DNA of 5,728 nt from Pseudomonadota bacterium (lineage in GTDB: Bacteria; Myxococcota_A; Polyangia; Polyangiales; Sandaracinaceae), in NCBI GenBank assembly GCA_023427125.1, contig JAEZBP010000425.1, positions 1 through 5,728 on the forward strand, read 5' to 3'. A program made the translations under genes and the position numbers. Numbering within the stretch: the stretch's first letter is position 1; the number at the start of each line of letters is the position of its first letter. The notes under the pieces were generated by a model that did not search any database, was not told where the DNA came from, and saw nothing but the letters and a program-made list of their open reading frames with translations. This document shows positions 1-5,662 of this stretch, in pieces.

Positions 1-1
1 C

Positions 2-445
2 GCCGCGATGATCCGCGCGGCGCTCGATCCCGATCCGCGGGCGCGGCCCGCGGCCCGCCGGCTACGCGAGCGGCTCGCGCGCGCGCCGAAGAACGCCTCG
101 CCGCTTCGGCTCGCCGCCTTCGGAGGCGCGACGCTGCTCGTGGGCTCGCTGATCGGCCTGCTCGTGGGCGCCCTCGTGTGGGGCGGCGATGAGGCGCCTC
201 CCTCCGCGCCGCCGATCGCGCCGGCGGTCTCTCCCGTCGCGCACGAGCTGCGCCCGGCTCGGGCGCCGACCTCTGCGGAGGACTACCGGAGCCGCTGGCG
301 CGCGATCGCCGACGACGTGAACGCCGGCCGCTACGAGCAGGGCCGGCAGAAGCTCGACGAGCTCATCGCCCGCTACCCGGACGACGAGCCGGCGCACGAT
401 CTCTTGGAGCGCCTCGAAGAGTACGAGGGCGCGCGCGAGGATTGA
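2..445 (+). CDS. C-terminal part of a probable membrane-anchored Ser/Thr protein kinase (5' end outside window)
   Basis: The frame is open to the left edge (two Ala codons precede the ATG at 8), so this is the 3' end of a longer gene. Counting from that ATG, residues 1-23 (MIRAALDPDPRARPAARRL) fit the last helix of the Hanks-type kinase fold (subdomain XI, pattern 'aL..dP..Rp.a..L'). Residues about 35-59 form one hydrophobic transmembrane helix. A Pro/Ala-rich linker follows (61-90), then a helical tail (92-137, GRYEQGRQKLDELIARYPDD) resembling a single TPR unit outside the membrane. Kinase domain, TM helix and TPR-like tail is a common myxobacterial receptor-kinase layout. No catalytic kinase motif lies in the window, so the kinase call rests on this short C-terminal signature. 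A stand-alone small membrane protein starting at 8 is the alternative. The next gene lies about 108 bp downstream on the same strand. Confidence 0.72.
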   Translation, partial: AAMIRAALDPDPRARPAARRLRERLARAPKNASPLRLAAFGGATLLVGSLIGLLVGALVWGGDEAPPSAPPIAPAVSPVAHELRPARAPTSAEDYRSRWRAIADDVNAGRYEQGRQKLDELIARYPDDEPAHDLLERLEEYEGARED

Positions 446-475
446 CCGCGCTCCCCTCGTTCGACGTTGCATCGC

Positions 476-491
476 TCCGCCGGCCGGCGGA
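476..491. repeat. Perfect 16-bp palindrome between the kinase-like gene and the next gene
   Basis: TCCGCCGGCCGGCGGA is fully self-complementary. It can fold as a 6-bp GC stem with a GGCC loop, starting 31 bases after the stop at 445. It is followed by ACCTTCTCC and not by a T-run, so it is not a classic intrinsic terminator. It could be an operator for the gene at 554 or a weak stop signal for the upstream transcript. In such GC-rich DNA a chance palindrome is possible. Confidence 0.4.
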
Positions 492-531
492 ACCTTCTCC
501 GGGATCGCGCGTCGGAAGCATCCGTGCCCAT

Positions 532-541
532 CGAACGTTCG
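532..541. promoter_or_regulatory. 10-bp palindrome CGAACGTTCG just before the ATG at 554
   Basis: CGAACGTTCG is a perfect dyad ending 12 bases before the ATG. Its GAAC/GTTC half-sites have no spacer, so it does not match the Gram-positive LexA box, which has four bases between them. If translation starts at the alternative GTG at 524, this sequence is inside the gene and probably meaningless. Confidence 0.2.
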
Positions 542-553
542 CGCTCCACGTCG

Positions 554-1255
554 ATGCCGAACCGCCGCGCCACGATCCCGGTGCTCCTCCTCTTGCTCGC
601 GTTCCTCGCCGGCTCGGGGTACCTCGTGTACTCGGCGCAGGGAGGCGACGAGCGGGACGATGAGCGCGGGGACGTCTCGCTCGCTGGGGCGATCGATCCC
701 GACGACGCCGACGACGGGGGCGGCTCGTGGCGTCACCACGACTGGGGGACCGGCGCGCGCCACCCCAGCCCGACATCCGCGCCGGTGCGCGAGGTCGGGC
801 TCATCCCGCCCGGTCCGATCGAGGACGACGTGTGGGATCCGCAGATGGACGCGATGCGCCGCTCGTATCGCTTCCAGGGGGACGCCGGCGGGGCGTCGCT
901 CCCCTTCGATCCCACCCAGCACGTCGCGCGGATGATCGCCTCCGAGGGCACCCTCCCGGTCGGGCCCAACGCGAGCTGTCAGGTGCGGGTGCTCCCGGTG
1001 GAGGCGGGTGGCTTCAACTGCCTCGTCCGCGTGATCTGCGATGGGCAGGTGCTCTACCCGAACCCGACGCAGACGGCGGGCTACGCGCCGTGCGAGGTGG
1101 AGGACGGCCGGCCGATCAGCGCGGTGGACGACGGGCACACCGCGGCCGATGGCGATCCGCTCGTGCGCCTCGACCTGCGCGCCGGCACCATCACCGTCGA
1201 GGACCGCGGCGACGGCGTCGACGCGTACCGCGCCACGCTGCGCATCGGCGGCTGA
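554..1255 (+). CDS. Membrane-anchored or exported protein with acidic linker and four-Cys C-terminal domain, function unknown
   Basis: The 233-residue product begins with a short basic segment (MPNRR) and a hydrophobic stretch at about 6-26, with no lipobox Cys and no clear AxA cleavage site, so an N-terminal anchor is most likely. Residues 31-60 are rich in Asp/Glu and Gly, a flexible acidic linker. Residues about 78-233 look like a folded, mainly beta domain with exactly four cysteines (142, 156, 162, 180), which suits two disulfides outside the cytoplasm. I do not recognise the domain and assign no function. ATG at 554 is chosen because it puts the hydrophobic segment at the N-terminus. 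There is no clear ribosome-binding site for it. GTG at 524 is a real alternative, preceded by GGAAG at 514-518, and would add ten residues. The gene could share a transcript with the kinase-like gene, but the 108-bp gap with palindromes makes its own control possible. Confidence 0.75.
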   Translation: MPNRRATIPVLLLLLAFLAGSGYLVYSAQGGDERDDERGDVSLAGAIDPDDADDGGGSWRHHDWGTGARHPSPTSAPVREVGLIPPGPIEDDVWDPQMDAMRRSYRFQGDAGGASLPFDPTQHVARMIASEGTLPVGPNASCQVRVLPVEAGGFNCLVRVICDGQVLYPNPTQTAGYAPCEVEDGRPISAVDDGHTAADGDPLVRLDLRAGTITVEDRGDGVDAYRATLRIGG

Positions 1256-1634
1256 CCTGCGACGGCGCGTGCCTCCGCGTCTGTGTCTGGGTGGTGGCTC
1301 AGTTGACCAACCGCCAAGAGGTCGAGGAGAGGACGAGGGTCGTCGAGCGAGTTGTTCGAGCCGGTCGAGGACGCGGGCTTCGTGGAGGAGCCCAACAAGA
1401 TGGCGCCGCTCGACCCGACGGCCGGGCTCGTCGAGCGAGCGACACCAGACGCGACGGCGACAGAGCCTGCCCACGCTGACCTGGCCAGCGGAGAGTTGCT
1501 CCATCGCAAAGCACTCCGGCACCAGATGTGTCGCTCCGGCCCGGTCTCGGTCGGCACCCGACGCACCATCATGGGTCGATCCAGACGCGGATTTCCGGTC
1601 GGTACACGAACGTCGGCCTTCTCGTGGAGCAGAC

Positions 1635-1723
1635 TTCATCGGATGAACCGATGGGGTCGATGTCGCATCGCGATGTTTGCGCGTCTTGATCGCGATCGTC
1701 ACGAGTGGCACAGTGTCTCACTG
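1635..1723. promoter_or_regulatory. Palindrome-dense leader upstream of the protease operon (candidate operator/promoter region)
   Basis: In under 90 bases there are several perfect dyads: TTCATC-G-GATGAA (1635-1647), which overlaps the hairpin CATCGG-ATGAA-CCGATG (1637-1653); CGATG-TCG-CATCG (1658-1670); CATCGCGATG (1666-1675); GATCGCGATC (1688-1697); and CAGTG-TCT-CACTG (1711-1723). The two ten-base palindromes share the core ATCGCGAT, and the cores start 22 bases apart, close to two helical turns. I found no other ATCGCGAT on reading the window. The block sits 55-143 bases before the protease start, where a regulator site would be expected. No convincing -35/-10 pair is visible. Confidence 0.4.
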
Positions 1724-1761
1724 AGCGCGGGGCGTCGCACGGGGCGATGAGTCATCCGCGC

Positions 1762-1768
1762 AAGGAGG
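1762..1768 (+). promoter_or_regulatory. Strong ribosome-binding site AAGGAGG that fixes the protease start
   Basis: AAGGAGG is nearly a full anti-Shine-Dalgarno complement. It directly abuts the upstream ATG at 1769, which is therefore too close to be used. It lies nine bases before the ATG at 1778, a good spacing. The protein should start at 1778 (MPPQTQLRP...) and not at 1769. It is by far the best such site in the window, suggesting strong translation of the first gene in the cluster. Confidence 0.8.
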
Positions 1769-1777
1769 ATGATTGTC

Positions 1778-3820
1778 ATGCCCCCCCAGACACAGTTGCG
1801 GCCGCTCCTCACCGGTGCTGCCCGCATCTTGGTGGCGAGCTGCGCTGAGCCGATGTTGCCTGCATCGACGGATCAGGCGCTCGGCGCCTCGGATCTCGAG
1901 GCGGTCGCCGTCGACGCGGCTGAGATCGAGGAGCCGGAGCTCCACGAGCAGTACCTGGAGGTGCTGCCCGACACAGGCCTCAGAGTCCACGTCTATACGT
2001 TCGTCAATGGCCAGGGCGCCCGCGAGACAGTGGCCGTCGACGCGGAGCGTGGCGCCGCGATCGATCTCGCCGGTGCACGTGCAGCCGAGGCCTCAGCACT
2101 CGCTGCGCGCTGCGGTCGCGTCGACCGCGCGCTCTGCGACGCGATGGCTGCGGCAGGCGGCTCGACGCTCCCGGTGGTCATCTGGCTCGTGCACGCGGAG
2201 CAGGACGAGGATCGCGGGCTGGCTCAGCGTGATGCGGCGGCGTTCGCGCGCGCTCGCGACGCGGCGATCGCCGCGCGCAGGGCGACGGTGGCGCGCGTCG
2301 TGACCGGGCTGGAGTCCGCGCTGGGGCGCTCGGGGCTTGGGCGCTCCCGCTTCGCGCCCGTGCTCACCGGCGACCTGTCCGTGGCGGAGATCCAGGCTGT
2401 GGCCTCTCAACCGGAGGTCGGAGCAGTGATGTTGGGAGGACGCGAGGTGAGCCAAGATCTCGCGGGCTCGCTCACGATGTCGAATTGGTCCAACGCGCCG
2501 ACCTATGATGGCACCGGGATCCCGGTGGGGATCCTCGAGCTCGGCCGGCCCGACGTGGTGACCGATCTACCCACCCTGGGCGTCCGCGACCCCACGGGAG
2601 CCACCGACGCGCACGCCCGCCTGGTCGCGGGCATCATCGCCAACACCACCGCCACGCCCGGCTACGCCAACGACGCGACCCTGTACATCGCGAACCGTAT
2701 GAGCACGGACACCGAGATCGATGATCTCGACTGGGCGCTCGGCGCGGTGAGCGGGAGCCCGACGCTCGTGAACAACCAGAGCTGGCACTTCACCTACGAG
2801 CGCACGCTCACCACGCTATCGGCCCGCGATCGCTACCTGGACTACCTGACGCGGGGCTACGCCCTCTTCTACTCGACGGCCGCGAGCAACGCTGATGCTC
2901 GATACGTCGTCCACAAGGGCTACAACATCGTCACGGTGGGGGCGGTCTACTCGAACGGGCTCATCGTGGACGGGAACGCTCCGGCCGCTGAGGTGACGCC
3001 GACCGGATGTCTCCCGCTCGGCAGCTCCTACGTGAGCACATGGCAGAACGGCGTCCCGCAGGAGCTGCCTCACCTGGTGACCGACGGCGGGTGCGTGACG
3101 GCGGTCGGCACGACGATGGCCGGGACGAGCTTCGCGGCGCCGGGCGTCACCGGCATGGCGGCTGGGCTCGGGGAGCTCGCGCCGGCCCTCCTCTCGTGGC
3201 CGGAGGCGATGAAGGCGATCCTCGTGGCGAGCCCCCACGCGCGCGCCACCTTCAGCCCGGACGGCTGCGAGTGGCGGACGAGCCGTCCTTCCGGCGGAGG
3301 GTCCTGCACGGTCGCCGACGGCCGCGACGGAACCGGGATCGTGGACGGTCTGCGTGCTCGTCGAATGGCGGGGGTCCACGCCAACCCGCCGACCCGGCAC
3401 CGCTGGGCGCATGACTTCGGCTACATCACCCGGAACGACTTCCGCGCGTCCTCGCCGCACTTCTTCTCGACGACCTATCGCGCAGAAGGGACGCCGAGCT
3501 GTACCCCGCTCAACGAGCGGATGCGGGTGGTGCTCGCGTGGGACAGCGACGCGTCGTGCACCGCCGGCGACGCCAGCTCGTGCACCGACACGCTCGACAT
3601 GGACCTCGACATCCTCGTCTACGAGGAGCCGGGCGGGGCGCTCATCGGTCAGAGCGCGACCACGGTCAACAGCTACGAGCACGTGGACATCCCGATCCGC
3701 GGCTCGACCCTGGGGTGCGGCGGCGCCGACTGGCACTACCGCATCGAGGTGCGGCTCTCGAACTACAGCGCGACCGCCGGCGAGAGCACCTACTACGGGA
3801 TCGCATGGCACGCCTACTGA
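1778..3820 (+). CDS. Secreted subtilisin-like serine protease (S8 family) with Glu in place of catalytic Asp
   Basis: This 680-residue product is a subtilase. Residues 1-22 form a weak signal ending in a lipobox-like LVASC (Cys22), though the hydrophobic core contains an Arg. Residues about 130-218 resemble an I9-type propeptide (LPVVIWLVHAE ... LTGDLSVAEIQAVASQPEVG). The catalytic domain spans about 235-490: His279 in DAHARLVAGII, oxyanion Asn371 in STAASN, and Ser451 in TTMAGTSFAAPG. At the usual Asp position the sequence reads GIPVGILELGRPD, giving Glu254. The end (about 583-680; MRVVLAWDSD, DMDLDILVY, HYRIEVRLSNYS) matches the beta-sandwich found at the C-terminus of KP-43-like subtilases. 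Eleven cysteines suit an extracytoplasmic protein. The start at 1778 follows from the AAGGAGG at 1762-1768. It heads a three-gene cluster and overlaps the next gene by 16 bp. It is probably a secreted or surface endopeptidase, active if Glu can serve as the acid of the triad; the substrate is unknown. Confidence 0.9.
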   Translation: MPPQTQLRPLLTGAARILVASCAEPMLPASTDQALGASDLEAVAVDAAEIEEPELHEQYLEVLPDTGLRVHVYTFVNGQGARETVAVDAERGAAIDLAGARAAEASALAARCGRVDRALCDAMAAAGGSTLPVVIWLVHAEQDEDRGLAQRDAAAFARARDAAIAARRATVARVVTGLESALGRSGLGRSRFAPVLTGDLSVAEIQAVASQPEVGAVMLGGREVSQDLAGSLTMSNWSNAPTYDGTGIPVGILELGRPDVVTDLPTLGVRDPTGATDAHARLVAGIIANTTATPGYANDATLYIANRMSTDTEIDDLDWALGAVSGSPTLVNNQSWHFTYERTLTTLSARDRYLDYLTRGYALFYSTAASNADARYVVHKGYNIVTVGAVYSNGLIVDGNAPAAEVTPTGCLPLGSSYVSTWQNGVPQELPHLVTDGGCVTAVGTTMAGTSFAAPGVTGMAAGLGELAPALLSWPEAMKAILVASPHARATFSPDGCEWRTSRPSGGGSCTVADGRDGTGIVDGLRARRMAGVHANPPTRHRWAHDFGYITRNDFRASSPHFFSTTYRAEGTPSCTPLNERMRVVLAWDSDASCTAGDASSCTDTLDMDLDILVYEEPGGALIGQSATTVNSYEHVDIPIRGSTLGCGGADWHYRIEVRLSNYSATAGESTYYGIAWHAY

Positions 3821-4557
3821 TTGGGCTCATCGCGACCGCCCTGGCGAGCGCCTGCAGCGCTCCTCAGGGCGGGCTCGATGGCGGCGGGATGGATGGCGCA
3901 AGCCTCGACGCGGCGCACCTCGATGCGCCCCGCTTCGACGGCGCGGACCTCGACGCGGCGCGGCTCGATGCCACAGGCTCCGATGGCTCGCGCGTGGACT
4001 CGGGCGTGCCCCGGGATGCGGGGTGGGATCCCGACACGAGCTTCCTCCCCCCGTGGCCGATGCGCTGCGCCGACGAGCCGGTCCCCGGCTTTCGCCAACT
4101 CGACAATGGCTATTGGCGCCCGTGCAACTGCTTCGACGGGGACCCGCTCCGACCCGTCCCGACCCAGAACGACGAGGGGATCCGCGCCGTGCCCTTCGAC
4201 TGCGACTGGCCTGTGGGAACCATCTGGAGCCTCGATTGGCTCTCCATCCCGCCTATACAGATCGACTTCCTCGGCTGCGAGCCCATCTTCGACAGGGTGC
4301 GGCCGTCCGGCTTCATTCCCGAGCCGTTCGAAGACGTGTTCTTCTCTGTGCGAGAGCAGCGGCCCGCAGAGATCGCGCGCGACCAGATATGTGTGCCCAC
4401 CGAGTGCGTCTTCGACACCCCCGGTGAGCCCGCGCGATGCAGCGACGACTGTGGACCGTTTCGCCCGGATGCTACCGTTTTCGGCGGATACGTGACGGTC
4501 TACCGCGTCGACCGCAGCGCGTGCGATGACCCTGACCCGCCTCCGGGCAGCCCATGA
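3805..4557 (+). CDS. Lipoprotein with five-residue Asp-ladder linker and unrecognised ten-Cys domain
   Basis: The 250-residue product starts with MARLLIGLIATALASAC, a short signal with an acceptable lipobox (ASAC, Cys17); Ser at +2 suits outer-membrane sorting. Residues 24-65 are a strict period-five repeat: a mostly hydrophobic residue (Leu24, Met29, Leu34, Leu39, Phe44, Leu49, Leu54, Ser59, Val64), each followed by Asp (25, 30 ... 65), often as A-x-L-D-A. This resembles a short pentapeptide-repeat run. Residues about 78-250 contain ten cysteines (88, 107, 109, 133, 158, 196, 201, 212, 216, 240) and several Trp (84, 104, 135, 141, 145), a compact disulfide-rich domain I cannot assign. The ATG at 3805 lies inside the protease gene (16-bp overlap) after a weak GGGA at 3797-3800, so translation is probably coupled. 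A longer upstream frame exists from 3538, but only the 3805 start gives a signal peptide. It probably acts at the cell surface beside the protease. Confidence 0.85.
   Translation: MARLLIGLIATALASACSAPQGGLDGGGMDGASLDAAHLDAPRFDGADLDAARLDATGSDGSRVDSGVPRDAGWDPDTSFLPPWPMRCADEPVPGFRQLDNGYWRPCNCFDGDPLRPVPTQNDEGIRAVPFDCDWPVGTIWSLDWLSIPPIQIDFLGCEPIFDRVRPSGFIPEPFEDVFFSVREQRPAEIARDQICVPTECVFDTPGEPARCSDDCGPFRPDATVFGGYVTVYRVDRSACDDPDPPPGSP
3865..3999 (+). repeat. Period-15-bp (five-residue) protein repeat in the lipoprotein linker
   Basis: Nine consecutive Asp codons fall every 15 bases. The units are mostly [A/G]-x-[L/F/M/V]-D-[A/G], for example ASLDA, AHLDA, ADLDA, ARLDA. The codons vary between units (GAC and GAT, CTC and GTG and TTC), so the periodicity is kept at the protein level and is not the result of a very recent DNA duplication. 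One further unit-like Trp-Asp pair follows at residues 74-75. Confidence 0.75.
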
Positions 4558-5594
4558 CGCGGACACGACGACACCAGCGCGGCGGACACCTCGCCGCGTT
4601 GGCGATGTGGCTGGGCCTGATCGCGGGCTGTGCCGGCCCGATCGAGCACGGCGAGGACGCGGGCGTCGACGCCACGCCCGCGTGCCCGGGCTCCTCGCGC
4701 TGGCACCCGACGCTCGGCCGCTGCGCTCGCTGCCTGGAAGACGCGCACTGTCATGGCGATGAGGTCTGCTCGGAGGGGGAGTGCGTGCGCTGCGTCCAGG
4801 ACGCCGACTGCAACGCCTTCGTGCCGTACTGCGTCGACAACGGATGCCGGCGGTGCGCCGGGCCCGAGCACTGCCCCGCCCCCGACGCGAGCCGGTGTGG
4901 AGAGGGCTACTTCTGCCAGCCCTGCGTGGACGACGTCGACTGCGCGCACATCGCCGGGCGAGGCGTGTGCGACGAGGGCATGTGCGTCGAGTGCACCTTC
5001 GGCGATCCGAGCGCCTGTGGGGATCGCGTCTGCGACGGGCGCGCGCGGGTGTGCACGGATCGGCTGCCGCGCACCAGGGGCCTCTGCGACACCTGTGTCG
5101 CCGACACCGACTGCGAGGAGAGCTTGCTCTGCGTCGCGCCCTATCTCGAGCGCGAGACGGCGACGGCCCACTGCTATTGGCGCTTCGACGCCCCCGCCCC
5201 GGGTCCGGCGGGCGGCTGCTTCGGAGTGCGGCCCTTCGTGCAGGCAGGCTGGGCGCTGAGCGTGCAGGGGGAGCGCGTGCGCGGGTGCTTCTCGCAGGTC
5301 CGCAGCTCGTGCGAAGCGCTCCGCGACCACGGCGCCGCGTGCTCGGACCCCGGTGAGCCGGGCGCGCCGGCGATGAGCGCGTCCTGCGGCACTGGCGCGC
5401 ACAACGACGGCTTCTGCCGCCTCACGGAGGAAGGTGGCGGGGAGTGCACCACGCGCTGCGGCGCTCACTACCACTGCCCATGCGCTGACGAGGACTGCCG
5501 GCGGAGCTACGCCTGCGTCATCTACGGCGATGACACCGGTGGCTTCTGCAGCACCACGGTGACGTGCACATTTCCCGAGCTCGAATGCGAGTGA
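4554..5594 (+). CDS. Cysteine-rich repeat lipoprotein, myxobacterial surface type
   Basis: The 346-residue product has a basic N-terminus, a hydrophobic run and a clean lipobox LIAGC (Cys26), then a short acidic linker (GEDAGVDA). The mature part has 42 cysteines in 320 residues. Residues 57-193 hold about six repeats spaced roughly C-x2-C-x5-C-x5-8-C-x4-5-C, each usually with Asp-x-Asp/His-Cys near the front (CLEDAHC, CVQDADC, CVDDVDC, CVADTDC) and G-x-C at the end. This pattern is typical of Cys-repeat surface proteins in myxobacteria. Residues about 207-346 carry another 15 cysteines with different spacing (CPCADEDC, GGFCSTTVTC), a second module I do not recognise. The ATG overlaps the previous stop as ATGA, a classic coupling arrangement with no obvious ribosome-binding site. 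ATG at 4605 would still leave a minimal signal (MWLGLIAGC) but is less likely. It is probably a disulfide-knotted outer-surface protein; its binding partner is unknown. Confidence 0.88.
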   Translation: MTRTRRHQRGGHLAALAMWLGLIAGCAGPIEHGEDAGVDATPACPGSSRWHPTLGRCARCLEDAHCHGDEVCSEGECVRCVQDADCNAFVPYCVDNGCRRCAGPEHCPAPDASRCGEGYFCQPCVDDVDCAHIAGRGVCDEGMCVECTFGDPSACGDRVCDGRARVCTDRLPRTRGLCDTCVADTDCEESLLCVAPYLERETATAHCYWRFDAPAPGPAGGCFGVRPFVQAGWALSVQGERVRGCFSQVRSSCEALRDHGAACSDPGEPGAPAMSASCGTGAHNDGFCRLTEEGGGECTTRCGAHYHCPCADEDCRRSYACVIYGDDTGGFCSTTVTCTFPELECE

Positions 5595-5662
5595 GCGCAG
5601 CCGCGCCACGCTCGGGATCGAGGCGACCGACTGACGGCCACGCAGCGCAGCGACCCATGTGA

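Larger units (their letters stand above)
1256..1777. other. 522-bp stretch without a convincing gene; contains a coding-like patch and the leader of the downstream operon
   Basis: No frame here shows a start, a ribosome-binding site and steady codon bias together. The exception is a patch at 1337-1435, where 33 consecutive + strand codons all end in G or C, encoding an acidic peptide (ELFEPVEDAGFVEEPNKM and on). The bias fades after 1436 and the same frame runs on to a stop at 1750 with AT-ending and rare codons. The matching - strand frame shares the same third positions, so the patch could also be read as LLGSSTKPASSTGSNNSLDD in reverse. I read it as a possible decayed gene remnant that I cannot name. 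The last 150 bases hold several dyad symmetries, described separately. I saw no tRNA, CRISPR or transposon-end structure. Confidence 0.55.

Noticed and set aside
532..541. LexA/SOS box
   Set aside because: GAAC and GTTC are directly joined. The known box needs four bases between them.
62..1711. 549-codon open frame on the - strand
   Set aside because: It runs antisense through two + strand genes and the intergenic stretch, has low-complexity Arg-rich content and no domain. Long antisense frames are expected at this GC content.
1706..1721. Sigma-54 promoter
   Set aside because: TGGCACA matches the -24 element, but the base positions that should read TTGCW at -12 read CTCAC, so the essential GC is missing.
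1352..1750. 132-codon + strand frame as an intact gene
   Set aside because: It would start at TTG with no ribosome-binding site, and codon bias collapses after about 1436. I kept only the first part as a possible remnant.
1769..1777. Start of the protease at the first ATG (1769)
   Set aside because: The AAGGAGG site touches this ATG, leaving no spacer. The ATG at 1778 has a proper nine-base spacing.
2816..3811. 331-codon open frame on the - strand
   Set aside because: It is antisense to the subtilase catalytic and C-terminal domains, whose motifs are unmistakable on the + strand.
5609..5625. Terminator after the Cys-rich lipoprotein gene
   Set aside because: CGCTCG-GGAT-CGA-g-GCG can form a six-pair stem with a bulge, but it is imperfect and no T-run follows on either strand.
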